DNA from: Erythroxylum novogranatense
Taxonomy: Eukaryota; Streptophyta; Magnoliopsida; Malpighiales; Erythroxylaceae
Length of the DNA stretch: 64,000 nucleotides
Assembly (NCBI GenBank): GCA_029891385.1
Contig: CM057228.1
Coordinates: forward strand, 64,424,523 to 64,488,522
Reading direction: 5' to 3'
Below are positions 1 to 11,670 of this stretch, one piece after another. Each line of letters starts with the position of its first letter. The first letter of the stretch is position 1. The position numbers and the translations under genes were made by a program. Under the pieces are notes generated by a model that saw only the letters and a program-made list of their open reading frames with translations, did no database searches and was not told where the DNA came from.

Positions 1-525
1 TAGTCTATGAAGGACTCAAGGAGAGCTCGTTGTAAATGGTTACACCGATGCTGGTTTTCATCGACATAGATGATTTTAGATCGCAATCGGTTTTGAGTTC
101 TGTTTGAATGGAGGTGCAAAGTGAGTGGAAAAGTTCAAAGCAAGACATTGTCGATTCTACAACCTAAGTCGAGTACATTGTCGCTCGGATGCAGCTAAGG
201 AAGCAGTATGGATCAGGAAGTTCATTACTGAGCTTGGAGTTGTTCCTAGCATTGCAAGTCCTATAGACCTTTATTGTGATAATAATGGGGCTATAACACA
301 GGCTAAGGAACCAAACTCGCATCATAGATCCAAACACATACTCAGACGTTTCCATCTGATTAGAGAAATCATTGGGAGAGGAGACGTGAAGATTTGCAAA
401 GTGGGCACAGATGAAAACATTGTTGATCCACTTACTAAGCCTCTTCCACAGCCTAAGCACAAGAGTCATACGAGGTCTATGGGTATTAGATATCTGACCG
501 ATTAGGCCTAGTGCAAGTGGGAGAT
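1..525 (+). pseudogene. Ty1/copia RNase H C-terminus and polypurine tract
   Basis: This is the 3' end of the pol gene of a copia retrotransposon entering from the left edge. The open stretch at 125-505 reads through typical copia RNase H landmarks: AAKEAVWIRKFI, then DLYCDNNGAI, HHRSKHI, HLIREII and the terminal DPLTKPL block. RNase H removes the RNA template during reverse transcription. The YCDNNGAI and DPLTKPL blocks are characteristic of plant copia elements. The reading frame upstream of 125 is broken, so the gene is probably dead. A purine-rich tract, AAGTGGGAGA, lies at about 515-524 immediately before the LTR and is the expected plus-strand primer. The rest of the element lies outside the window. 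It is a different copia family from the complete element at 26738-36359, judged by LTR sequence, although the tract is nearly the same. Confidence 0.9.
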
Positions 526-1949
526 TGTTAGTAGTGTGCCCTAAGCCAATGGATATTTGTGATTCATGTATTAACATTATGACTTGTTAATAATATATTA
601 TGAGGTATTCCTTTATATATACATGTATTTCGTTTATGTAATTTGATTTACATTCCATGAATAGTATTAGACTTATGTCATCAAGTATGTGACTTGATAG
701 TAAAACCATAAGCGTTATAACACTATTCTAGACTGTCCCTAGTCAATCATTATTGGTGGAATAATAATGAATTAAGACTAGTATGTGTTCTGGTTGATGA
801 TCACGTTTTACTGATCATGGATATGAGATATCAAATCAGAAACATAGATATATGTTAGAGAACATATATTGGACCAACCCACATAAAGAATACTACATGG
901 TTTCATGTCATTAGTGATTCTTTATATGGTTTGACTTTAGTCCTTTGACCTAAAGTCATCATGGTTCCCTACATGAGGAATTCGGTGTTTTGATATTAGA
1001 CTAAGTTATTTTTAACCGAATAACAAATAGTCTCATGTTGGACATCAAATGAATCATGCGGAGGGATGTGAATGACGTAGATGAGATTTGTTCCTCTCTT
1101 AAGTGAGAGAGATATCATTTGGGCCTCTTGACAAGTGTGACTGAAGAAATGCATGGTCGTGCTCAAATGAATTGATGAAGAGTCATCAATGTCATTTGTT
1201 ATAATCAGTCAACTTGGGGATCAAGAAACTATGATAAATCAAAGGTTGACATGTACCATGCCTTGTGATTAATCTTGATATCGTGTTACAAAAGGACTGA
1301 GCCTATAATCATAGTTACAGGTTAAATCGAATTATTGATCCTCATTTGATTTGGGTAGTCATAATGTCTTGCTAGAGGCCGCTTATGACTTATGGGCTTT
1401 GAAGTATGATCAAGCCCATTGCCAACATCAAATGAGCCTACTGGGTCACACACAAAGAGTGATGTGATCTGGGCTTATTCTCTTGGGCCTAATTATTAGG
1501 TTTTGAATAAATATATGTAGATATATTTATTGGGCTAGATTGAATTAAGTTGTCGGGCTTTTATTATATATGATATAATGGGCCAAAACTTAATGGGGCC
1601 TAAATGGGATTAGGGTTTCTCCATAAATAGAGAAGCTTAGGTCTCATTAGGTTAAGGAAGTGACTCTAGTGTGAAGAAACCCTAGCCGCCATCCGAGAGA
1701 AAAATCGTATGTATGCTCGGAAGAGTTTCAGACGCTAGCACACAACAGTCGCAGCCCAGATCGTGCATACTCGTGTGGATACCAGTAGAGGGCATTCGCA
1801 ATTGCAATGTCTTGGAATCCGAAAAAGAAGCAACCTATTCACGAAAATAAGGTATTTTCGTACATCTTTGGTATTTTCGATTATACATCATGTTGTTGTA
1901 TAGTTTTTCCGCAGTGTATTGTGAATACTCAGACCGTACGGATCCAACA
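526..1949 (+). repeat. 3' LTR of the left-edge copia element
   Basis: The LTR starts TGTTAG directly after the polypurine tract and ends GGATCCAACA, giving the terminal inverted pair TGTT/AACA. Its length is 1424 bp. A TATA-like CATAAATAG lies near 1622, followed by transcribed-looking sequence with AAACCCTAG near 1677. The same ATCCAACA ending occurs in the complete copia element at 26738. The left LTR is outside the window, so the target duplication cannot be tested. Short reading frames at 1807-2034 straddle the LTR end and are not genes. Confidence 0.85.
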
Positions 1950-3865
1950 TGATGAATTAAATGAACTAAAGGTTAATGATAATACTAATCAAAGGAACTT
2001 TAATAAACATAAGTACTCTTACCTTAATGAATGACATAATAAAGGTAGAAAATCAAAAGGAGGTTGACTCTAAGACTTTGCAAGTTAAGATCCTTAATAT
2101 AGATTCAAAGGGGATGGATATCTCAAATCAAATAAGGAGGGTAAGTGAAAAGGAAGCACAAGATACCCATATGGATAACATAATTGTTAAAAAGAATGAA
2201 GACGGGATGTTGGAAACAAGTAATCAAAATGGTATCTTTGAAATTATAAGAAGAAGGAAATTAGGAAGGAAGAGTAAAACTTCCACAAATTTATGAAAGC
2301 AATTGTTTAGAACATTAAATGAGCCGATGCTTTCTCTAAAAAACTTTTGATGAGGGATTTTATCCTTCAAATTAAGCTAGATATTGATTGTATTTTTGGA
2401 AACAAAACTAATGCAGGAAAATAGTGATTTGTCACACTTGTTACAACCTAAATGGAGAATGATAAGCAACCACACCTCTCATCTCTCATCTTAATGAAAG
2501 AATTCTATTATACTATGACTTTCTTACCATTGAAATGAAGGAATTGTAGACAACTAAACAAATACTTCATATGAGAGCTGTACAATTGAAAACTAGGAGA
2601 AATTGTCTCTTCTATTTCATAGATGCTCCTAATAATAATATATCTCCATGGAACAAGTTAAGAGAGATCGTTTGCAGTAATATAAATACATGGATGATAG
2701 CTGGAGATTTCAATGCGATTCTATCATTTGATGAAGTTAATGGGCATAAAATTAGTAATTAGCTATGCACTAACCTTAAAAAAATGCCTCACTAATATTG
2801 AAGTGATAAATATTCCAGGGGGGTCAAATTTTTACTTAGACTAGCTATCAAGGTGGAAGCAATTTTATTAGAAAGAAGTTGGATCGATGCTTTGTAAATA
2901 TAGATTGGCATCAAGCATTCCCTAACTATAATTTTTTTCTTCTCTAATAATAGTCTTTCTAATCACACTCCTATTATTATTGATGTTAAAGTGGTAAGTC
3001 CCAAAACTCCATTCAAGTTTAACATATTTCTCACTAACCTAGTTAGTTTTGATGAAGAAATATGGAAAGGGATTACAACCGCAGTTTTAGCTACTAAACA
3101 GTATGTATATATATATTCAAAGGCTAATAATCATCAAAGATGAGTTTAAAAGATTGTATATAGAGAATTTGGGAAACACTAGACATTTTTTTAACACTAC
3201 TAAACAAGCCTTGGAGAAAATTTAGAATGAGTTAAACCATAATTCATCATCTCTAGAGCTACAATAGAAAGAAAAAGTTAGCTGTGAGATTCTATCAAAA
3301 GGTCTCCAATTTATTATTCTATAATGAAAAAAAGATCCAGGGTTCAGTAGTTGAAGGAAGGAGATAAAAATACTACTTTTTTCCATAAACCAATTATAAC
3401 AAAATAATGTGTCAACAACATTGTTTCCACATAGAAAGAAGGAACACTAATCTCAAAACAGGAAATTCTTTTAAAAGAAGCCACCAATTTTTTTTTGCAG
3501 GTTATGAATTCTCCCACCAATTCCACTTCATCCATAGAGATAATAAAGTTAATTGTGAAGGAGGATTTAAATGACATGGAAAGAAGCATTCTCTCTAAAG
3601 CTATTATAGTTTAGGAGATTGAAAGATTACTAAGTCTATTTAATCTTTACAAAGCCCTTAGCCCTGAATATTTTATTATACATTTTAATATGACCTGTGA
3701 TCAAAGAAAAAAATTCTAGAAGCTATTTTTGTAGTTCTTCAAGAATGGGAAGTTGCTTAAGGAGTTTTTTTAACAAATAAAGGAGAAAATTCATTAATAA
3801 ATAATTGAAATACAAACAAAGAGTACGCAATAGGGCTATCTTTCTATATGTAAAAACTTAAATAT
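1950..3865 (+). pseudogene. L1-type LINE remnant: ORF1 end, endonuclease, start of RT
   Basis: This is a decayed plus-strand non-LTR retrotransposon. At 1976-2296 a lysine-rich stretch ending RRRKLGRKSK resembles the C-terminus of a plant LINE ORF1. At 2571-2762 the endonuclease core WMIAGDFNAIL followed by DEVNGH is recognisable; this enzyme nicks target DNA. Around 3630-3760 come the first RT landmarks in broken frames, NLYKALSPEYF (family consensus N-K-A-PGPDGF) and FFKNGKLLKEF. The catalytic RT part is absent, so the copy is 3'-incomplete. The copia LTR ends exactly where LINE-like sequence begins, so the copia element may have inserted into this LINE, but its 5' part is outside the window. 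The right boundary is approximate. Confidence 0.7.
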
Positions 3866-4205
3866 TTTTTTTTGCTCATAATATAAATTTAAAGAATATG
3901 GTAAGCTATGTACATAATTTGGATCTTCAAGTTACACTTTCCAACATAACAAGTTCACAGATGTTTGCCATAATGTCTGAGATAAGGAATGTGAGAGATT
4001 TTTGTTTAAAGTTAAAATGTCTAACATTATACTATTTCCATATAGTTTGTACAATCATGTAAACACCTACTATGGATGAACTTGGGAATATATCTTTGAG
4101 AGGAGAGCTAATGAATAGCATTAGAAAGCATATGATCTTGAGAAGGTCATATGCAGTGTAGTTTGATAGGTTCCCATGAAGAATAAGTGATTTTTGGTTC
4201 CTTTT
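3866..4205 (-). pseudogene. 3' end of the large minus-strand LINE (zf-RVT end and possible poly-A)
   Basis: Read on the minus strand from 4200, broken frames give KNHLFFMGTY. This matches the zinc-binding C-terminal region of plant LINE ORF2, whose consensus is NHLFF-x-C. It continues the protein interrupted at 14170, showing that the gypsy element 4206-14164 sits inside this LINE. A run of nine T at about 3866-3874 on the plus strand would be the A-tail of the minus-strand LINE and is taken as its end. Bases 4201-4205 (CTTTT) are the left copy of the gypsy target duplication. Confidence 0.65.
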
Positions 4206-6735
4206 TGTTAGGCCCGGGTCCCGTTTCCTATCCCGAGGTGACCGCTCGGGGTCGTCGAGTAAGGATCGCGCGGGGGAAAGGCGTCGAAAACATTCAAATT
4301 TACAAGATCAGTAGTGGGAAAAAGCGGGTTCGTCACGGCGACAAAATGCTCGCCGCGGCAAACGCCTCATAGGAGAGGGTTTGCCGCGACCGAACCTTGG
4401 CTTCGCCGCGGCGAGATCTTATGGGACACGCCGCGGCGAAAGACCAGCATCCACACCACGACGAAGTCCCAAGGGAAGCGTCGCGGCGAATGATTGGCTC
4501 GCCGCGGCGAGCTCCCAATTTTTGAAACCCGGCTCCAACATTTTCACATTCCATACTAACACATGCACATTCATTCTAACTAAAAGTTAAACACACTCAT
4601 ATATAAAAGGTACTTTAGTTCTTCATGTCATTACAATTTAAAGAGATTGAACAAACTTTGCTAACATAACAAAATGCATATCAAAGCTTAAAACAAAATA
4701 CATAAGGATGCTCAATGTTGATATGCTTGAAAAGCTAACCAAAATTACTAACTTAGTACAAAAGCTTCTAACTATTGAGGAGTTTTTCGATGCCTTGCAA
4801 GGATCAACTGTCGTCTTGAGTCGCACCTGAGGAGGGAAAATAATGGGTTGAGCTACACAGCTTAGTGGCTAATATATTTATAGCCATCGGTAACTAGCAC
4901 AAATTCAAGCATATGTATGTATATATATACAAGCAACAATTCTAGCACTCACACGATATTCAAGCAATTTACACATCCATCACATTTAATTCAACTCACA
5001 AAACATTTCACAACATATAACACTTAATATGCTTCATAATGAACAGTTCAATTATGTAATGCACATCACATGGCTCGAGGGTTCCATAAAACAGAATAAG
5101 GAAATCGAAGTTTACCCCATGAACAGAATGAGTCCATTTCGGAGCTCATATGCCACAAGCGGGCAGCCGGGAAAAGGCTCTTGTCATCGTGCACATGATG
5201 AACAGACTGTTTCCACTCTCGCCCAAACAAAAGCACATAATCATGCTCAGAATCATTTTATCAGATGATATGGTTTCATGCTTTTCATATATACAGAATG
5301 CCATGACCGAAGTCGAGGCATAACATGATCAAAATCAAAATTTACTTATATCAATTCTCATGCTTCTTTCAAGGTATACGAAATAAAAATCATTAAAATC
5401 TTATAACAAATCATTCTCAAACAATTAACCACATATTCAATCAAAATGTTATGCATCTCACAATGCATAACATATAACATATATTCACACATAGGTAAGA
5501 ATTTGCCTAATCACACAATAACTATAAATACATCACCCACCTAATTCTGCTTGAAATCCAAGCTCTAGATTGCCTTTCTTCTTACTCTTGGGTATGGTTT
5601 TCTTGATTTACTAAACGCAAACAATTTCTCAATCAATGCACATTCAAAGAAAATTCATAAGGCTTTAATAATCAAAACTTGAAAATTGAATCGGGTCAAC
5701 TTTTCCATGATTGTTATGATCAAAGAAATGAAGACATTTGGTAACACTGCCTTCTATAAAAATGTTCTTCATTGTCTTAAGTTTCTAATGACACAAAACT
5801 CATTTCATTTGGTTTAGAAACATGGAAGTTATACCCCAAACATGTTTGGACGAACCTTATGCTGAAACTATAATCTATACTCAACTTCCATTCAAACTTT
5901 TAGATCTTTATAGACTGATTCAAAACTTACTTTCTTCATCCAACTTGTATCCCTATGTCTCTAGTTTACAACGAATTAAAAATCACCTCATTTGGACATC
6001 TACAGCAAACGTTATGTCCAAAATACCAAAACATGTCGGTGTAGGAAAATGGCCTCTCGCCGCGGCAAGAAAGATGGAGCGCGCACGCCGCCGCATGCGC
6101 AATAGCACGCCGCGATGTGCGAGGCCAAAATCCTCCGCAAAACCTATTTTTCCACATTCTTCAACTATAAACTTCCCATCTTTCAAATATAACTCATCTT
6201 AACCCTAAATCATCATTCCTACTTCATTTCTAAACTCATTCCAACCCAAAATCAATCACAAACACAATAAAAATAAAAAACGATAGAAGATCACAACACT
6301 TTCCTACACCATTCACTAACAACTCCCTACACATATTCAACCCCATTTTTCACTCCTAATTATCATTAAACAAGATTCAATCATCCAATTAATGCTTGTA
6401 CTTACTTGGAGAAGCTTCAAATTCTTCAATAATCTCAAGGCTCTAGCTTTCCCCTCTTTTTCCCTTCTTCTTCCTCTTTTCCACGATGCTCACCTCTCAA
6501 ACAAGACAAAATCACTTCTTCTTCTAATTCACACCCTTAAAGCTTGTAAGGCATAAGTGATATACCAAAATTACCCCTCATGCATTCTTACTACATTTAT
6601 ACTTTAATTTCATCAATTCAAAAAATAATTCCTCCTAACATTGTCATGCTAATTACTCCAAAATAATAAATCTAACTAGACCTAAAAATAAATTAAATCA
6701 TGTTTAAGAAATTAAAAAAACATTGGGGTCCAACA
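4206..6735 (-). repeat. 3' LTR of the gypsy chromovirus
   Basis: It runs from TGTTAGGCCC to GGGGTCCAACA on the plus strand, 2530 bp. Against the partner LTR at 11671-14164 it is clearly homologous throughout, with scattered substitutions and small indels, including extra GC-rich sequence near 6080-6115. It contains two CpG-rich clusters, at 4333-4515 and 6058-6125, built on the palindrome TCGCCGCGGCGA. The pol reading frame (stop at 6704) runs 32 bases into this LTR. Small open frames here, such as 4187-4372, 4381-4590 and 5029-5268, recur in both LTRs and are not taken as genes. Confidence 0.93.
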
Positions 6736-7402
6736 TTTCTCCCCTCCTTATAAGAATTTCGTCCTCAAAATTCTTACCTGAGTCCACAAAGAGTTGTGGA
6801 TACCTCTTATTCATTGCTTCCAAAGGCTCCCATGTAGCCTCCTCTGTCGAATGATTCTTCCATAAAACATTAACCAGTTTCATTGTCTTATTTCTCAAAA
6901 CCTTTTCCTTCGAGTCCAAAATTTCCACTGGTTGCTCCTCATAAGTCAAATCCTCCCTTAACTGAACCTCTGAAGGTTGAACTATATGTGACAGATCAGA
7001 TCGATACCTTCTCAACATCGATACATGGAAGACATTGTGAATCTTAGACAATTCTGGTGGCAAAGCTAACTTATAGGCCAAAGGCCCAATCTTCTCAATA
7101 ATCTCATACGGGCCTATATACCTCGGACCAAGCTTGCCCTTCTTACCAAATCTCAACACTCCCTTCCATGGAGAAGCTCTAAGAAACACTTTGTCTCTAA
7201 CTTCAAATTCCATCTCTCTTCTATGTGCATCCTCATAACTCTTCATTCTGTCTTGAGCTACTTTGATTCTCTGCTTTACTAATTTGATCTTATCAACTGT
7301 AACTTGCATCAACTTAGGCCCTATAAGTCTCCTTTCACCTTACTCATCCCAACAAATAGGAGTCTTGCACCTCCTACCATACAAAGCTTCATAAGGTGCC
7401 AT
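6704..7402 (-). pseudogene. Gypsy integrase C-terminus and chromodomain
   Basis: The open part is 6704-7312 (minus). It begins in the integrase C-terminal domain, with the GPRYIGPYEIIEKIG core, LPPELSKIHNVFHVSMLR and the YRSDLSHI linker. It ends in a chromodomain, with motifs PVEILDSKEK, VLWKNHS and EATWEPLEAM near residues 130-175 of the frame. In chromoviruses this domain binds methylated histone H3 and directs insertion to heterochromatin. The aromatic cage is only partly conserved: the W of ATWEP is present, while other positions have not been checked. The stop at 6704 falls inside the 3' LTR, past the polypurine tract. Confidence 0.9.
6736..6749 (-). other. Polypurine tract of the gypsy chromovirus
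   Basis: The minus strand reads AAGGAGGGGAGAAA immediately before the LTR start TGTTGG. This is the expected RNase H-resistant primer for plus-strand DNA synthesis, and it fixes the 3' LTR boundary. Confidence 0.85.
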
Positions 7403-7881
7403 TTAAATTCCCGAGTGATAGGAATTGTTATAAGCAAACTCATTTAAAGGCAAATGATCACCCCATGAACCTTTAAAATGCATAACACAAGCTCTCAACA
7501 TTGCCTCCAGAGTTCGTATTGTTCTCTCCGATTGTCCATCAGTCTGTGGATGGATAGTCGTACTAAAGTGAAACTTAGTTCCCAAAGCCTCCTATAAGCT
7601 TTCCCAAAACCTGGAGGTGAACCTCGGATCTTTATTAGAAACTATATAACTCGGAATCCCATGAAGCCTGACTACCTCATCTATGTATTTCTTGGCCAAA
7701 GCATTTAAGGAATCTGTCTGCTTAATTGGCAAGAAATGTGCTGACTTGGTTAGCCTATCCACAATAACCCAAATTGCATCGTGTTTCTTGTGGGTTCTGG
7801 GCAACCCCATCAAGAAATCCATCGTGATCTTTTTCCACTTCCATTCCAGAATAGACAAAGGTTAAGCTTGCCTGAAGGTGC
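7403..7881 (-). pseudogene. Gypsy integrase catalytic core
   Basis: Two open stretches in one frame, 7592-7858 and 7403-7585, cover the core. The first holds KITMDFLMGLPRT, WVIVDRLTKSAHFLPI and KDPRFTSRFWESL. The second holds HPQTDGQSERTIRTLE with the expected Glu, and LNEFAYNNSYHSGI. The Asp of MDFL and the Asp-Glu pair later in the core are the usual D-D-E catalytic residues. The family motif SDRDPRFTS reads SNKDPRFTS here, so the usual second Asp is replaced by Asn. A stop separates the two stretches, and a frame change separates both from the upstream RT-RNase H frame. Confidence 0.88.
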
Positions 7882-9758
7882 CTAGTGCTTAGCCTTGACT
7901 TGCTGACACACTAAGCATCTACTAACATACTCTGCAATATCCTTCTTCATTCCTTTCCACCAAAAGTGTTCTTTCAAATCTCTATACATTCTTGTACTCC
8001 CCGGATGCATAGCATAGGGAGCATTGTCCGCCTCATCAAATATCTCATCTTTCAACTCTAATGAGTCCGGGACACACAATCTGTTTCCTACCACCATCAA
8101 TCCATGTTCTCTTATCTCAATTTCCGAAGGTTTACCCTTTTTAATCTCTTCTCTGAGCCTGCTCAAATGCTCATCCTGTTCCTGCAATTCTTTAAGTTTC
8201 ACATTTAACACTGGCATTACCCTAAAGTTAGCCAATAAGCTCCCAAATTCATCTTGTTTCAAAGTAACTCGAAGTTTGGCTAATTCCTTCAATAAAGGAA
8301 CATATACTGTCTTCACCTGTGCCATGGTCGATTTTCTACTTAGTGCATCCGCTACTACATTAGCTTTTCCCGGGTGGTAGTCTATCATCAAATCATAATC
8401 TTTCAGCAGTTCCAACCATCTCTTCTGTCTCAGATTCAACTCTTTCTGGCTCATCAGATACTTGAGACTTTTGTGATCCGTAAACACCTTGGTAGTGACT
8501 CCATATAAGTAGTGTCTCCATATTTTCAATGCAAAGATTATGGCAGCTAATTCCAAATCATGCGTAGGATAATTAATCTCATAAGGGTTTAATTGCCTAG
8601 AAGCATAAGCAATGATTCTATCTCCTTGCATCAATACACAACCCAATCCTTTCCTTGAGGCATCACTATACACTGTATACCTATTGCTACCTGAAGGCAA
8701 AGTCAAGATTGGTGCAGTTGTGAGCCTATTTTTCAATTCCTCAAAACTGCTCTCACAACTGCTCTGACACTCCTCTGTCCACACAAACTTTTGATTCTTT
8801 CTTGTCAATTTGGTCAGTGGAGCTGCTATTATGGAAAAGCCCTCCACGAACCTCCGGTAGTATCCAGCTAAACCCAAGAAACTCCTTACTTCTGCTATGT
8901 TCTTAGGTGCTTCCCATTTTACCACAGCTTCTATTTTCCTTGGGTCCACATGCACTCCTTGTTCTGAGATCACATGTCCAAGAAATGCTACTTCCTTTAG
9001 CGAAAATTCGCATTTGTCGAATTTTGCATACAATTTATTTTTCCTCAATGTCTCCAAGGCAATCCTCAAATGCTCTTCATGCTCCTTATCACTCTTGGAA
9101 TAAACCAATATATCATCAATAAAGACAATGATAAATTGGTCCAAGAATGGCTTAAAGACTTGATTCAACAAGTTCATAAAGGCTGCAGGGGCATTTGTTA
9201 ACCCGAAGGGCATAACTAGAAACTCAAAATGTCCATACCGTGTTCTGAAAGCAGTCTTTGGCACATCAGACTCCTTTATCCTCAACTGGTGGTAACCGAT
9301 CTCAAGTCTATCTTGGAGAAGACTTTTGCCTCTTGCAATTGATCAAACAAATAATCTATGCGTGGAAGCGGATATCTGTTCTTGACAGTGACCTAATTAA
9401 GCTTCCTATAATCCATACACATCCTCAACGATCCATCTTTCTTCTTCACAAAAAGGACTAGAGCTCCCCAAGGTGAAGAGATCGACCTTATATACCCTTT
9501 CTCCAATAACTCCTCCAATTGCTCCTTAAGCTCCTTAAATTCCACCGGAGCCATTCGGTAAGGCGGAATTGAGATCAGTGCAATACCTGAAAGAAGCTCA
9601 ATGGGAAACTTAATTTCCCTAGGTGGCGGTGGTCCTGGTAATTCCTCGGGAAACACATCCGAGAATTCCATGACTATTGGAATATCTTCTAGCTTCCCTT
9701 TATCTGCCCTTGTGTCTACCACATAGGCCAAAAGTGCCTCACATCCCTTCCTCATCAT
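7882..9758 (-). pseudogene. Gypsy reverse transcriptase, RNase H and integrase zinc finger
   Basis: The first stretch (9393-9758) has the RT start: [15 protein letters not shown], then [15 protein letters not shown] and MDYRKLN. After a frame change, 7882-9285 is a long open frame. In order it holds the RT palm with [11 protein letters not shown] (the xxDD catalytic pair intact), [23 protein letters not shown], RNase H with [16 protein letters not shown] and [10 protein letters not shown], and the integrase HHCC finger ending [13 protein letters not shown]. This enzyme block copies the element RNA to DNA and prepares it for integration. Between the two stretches, around 9286-9392, the conserved [14 protein letters not shown] segment is garbled by the frame change and a stop. 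Confidence 0.93.
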
Positions 9759-9799
9759 CTTCTCTGCTGTCAGAGCTGAAACAATTCTAGTGCTTGCTT

Positions 9800-10210
9800 T
9801 TACGTCATTGTAAATACCACTCTTCTACCGTTATCCAATTCGAATTCCACTGTCTTCTGTTTACAATCCAGACGGGCATTGTACTTCTCTAAAGTTTCCA
9901 TACCTAAAATCACGTCTAATCCTCCCATCTTCAATGGCATTAAGTCCACCATTAGTAGTTCCCCACCAATACATATCTCACACTCTCTATACACTTGACT
10001 GATAGTAATTTACTGGCCGATTGGAGTACTCACCATCAACGGAGTATCCAATGGGCTCAAATTTCTACCACACATAGTTCTACTCAATGAAACAAACGAA
10101 TGAGTAGAACTTGGATCAATCAAAGCAATCACATCATCAAAAAATAATTTAACTGTACCAGTCACAACATCTGGGGCGGTCTCTGCGTCCTCCCGTGTCA
10201 TTGCAAACAC
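9800..10210 (-). pseudogene. Gypsy aspartic protease
   Basis: Two same-frame stretches (10010-10210 and 9800-9994) are separated by a stop. The first holds ALIDPSSTHSFVS; the chromovirus protease signature is D-(S/P)-G-(S/A)-T-H-S-F, so the conserved Gly is Ser here. The second holds VDLMPLKMGGLDVILGMETL, the LGM-D/E-WL part of the fold, with Glu in place of Asp. The protease would cut the Gag-Pol polyprotein. Substitution of the catalytic-loop Gly adds to the evidence of decay. Confidence 0.85.
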
Positions 10211-10222
10211 CCTTGCTGGTGC

Positions 10223-11481
10223 CTACCCCCTTGGTCTCCCTGGAAGGCTCACCCTCTTAGCTGCATCAGAACTACCCACTTCCGTTGTAATCTTGTGTCC
10301 CACAATTTCAGATCTCTTGGAAACTTGCATCTGACTTCTCTCCTGCCTGGCATACTGAGGACATTCTCTGGCCATGTGCCCCTTTTCTCCACATTTGAAA
10401 CAAGCTCCGGTCAATCTATAACACTCTCCACCTTGGAACTTGCCACAATGATCATACTTAGGGACAGATGACTTGTCCCCTTCTCCTTTTCTGTTGCCTC
10501 CCGTCGTAGAGGCTTGATGAGAATAAGTAGGAGTCCTCACTTGTCCAGACCTACTTGCCCCACGGCTCCTCTCCTTAGACCGGATAGGGAAGCTCCTGGC
10601 ACTCCTGTCTGGCATAGGAGTACTAGTACTACCTCCCCTCTTGAACTGATCTCTCCCTTTTCTCTTCTTGTTCACAACACTCTTGATATTCTCTATGTTT
10701 TCAACCCTAAATGCCGCTTCGACCAACTGCTGAAAATCACAAAAATTCTGCACTACTACCTTCTTTTTGATGGCTAGATGTAAACCCGATTCAAACCTAC
10801 GAAACTTAGCTGCCTCACTCATCATCATCTCAGTTGCATACCGGGATAGCTTTGTAAACCTGCGTTAATACTCACTCACTGTCATCTCCTTCTAGGTGAG
10901 ACTCAGAAACTCCCTCTGCTTTTGCTGAATGTACACCTCCGACAAGTACTTCTTCTTATAAGTAGCTAAGAAGTCCTTCCATGCCAACCCTACCGGTCTC
11001 ATCTGGCTGCCTGGTACACTCTCCCACTAATGTAGAGCATCTCCCTGTAGCAAGTTTGCAGCATACACAATCCTCTCATCATCCTCTCTATCTGATCTAG
11101 CACCCTCTCAGTCTTTCTCAACCAAGTCTTGACTTCTTCTAGATCCGTTGTCCCATAGAAGTTGACTGCCCTATACTTCCTCAATTTATCAAACCGTTTC
11201 TCCTTCTTAGCTGGGGCCGAAGCGGAAGGCTATGGCATCTGACCCATAGCCTGGACAAATGCCTGAGTGAAGGCTTGGAACATCCTCGGATCCAACGGAG
11301 GCACTTGCTCCTGCATAACTGGCGACTCCTGTGTCTGCGATTGAATGGGCTCACTACCTTGCCCTACAGAAGCCACAACATTTCCTGGGGCTACCGACTC
11401 ATCAGTACTCTCCTCTCTTGTCGGAGAGTCAGGTGCAACTAATCCTTGCAGAACTCCTCGTGTCCTTCTACGAGGTGACAT
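10223..11481 (-). pseudogene. Gypsy gag with CCHC zinc knuckle
   Basis: Gag starts at 11481 with MSPRRRTRG and a Pro/Gln-rich stretch. It continues at 10999-11184 with KYRAVNFYGTTDLEEVKTWL, a retrotransposon gag signature, and at 10223-10828 with FESGLHLAIKKKV. The zinc knuckle follows, CFKCGEKGHMARECP (C-X2-C-X4-H-X4-C intact) at about 10360-10405. Gag packages the element RNA into virus-like particles in the cytoplasm. At least one frame change (11184 to 10828) and several stops break it. Confidence 0.9.
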
Positions 11482-11654
11482 CTTACTCCTTCAAATATAA
11501 ACACTAAGGATTATTTACATGTCAATCTTAATTCCTATATGTATGCATGATATGCAAGTCACTTAATGCAATCAATAAATTGTCAATACAACAAATAATC
11601 CTATATCAAAGCAATTAGTACTATTATGCATTCTAAGCCTAGGAAAAAGCCTAA

Positions 11655-11666
11655 GCTCTGATACCA
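11655..11666 (-). other. Primer-binding site, initiator Met tRNA type (gypsy)
   Basis: The minus strand reads TGGTATCAGAGC four bases after the LTR end. This is the complement of the plant initiator methionine tRNA 3' end, the usual primer of plant LTR elements. It marks 11671-14164 as the 5' LTR. Confidence 0.93.
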
Positions 11667-11670
11667 AACA

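Noticed and set aside
4187..4590. Overlapping open frames of 60-75 codons in both strands near the GC-rich part of the LTR
   Set aside because: They come from the CpG-rich palindromes, which contain few stop codons in any frame, and they recur in the other LTR; no domain and no transcript evidence.
5029..5268. A 79-codon frame repeated at 12475-12714
   Set aside because: Both are at the same place in the two gypsy LTRs; conservation reflects LTR identity, not coding constraint.
11655..11666. tRNA-like sequence TGGTATCAGAGC (also at 34249-34261)
   Set aside because: Only the 12-13 bases complementary to the tRNA 3' end are present, beside an LTR; they are primer-binding sites, not tRNA genes.
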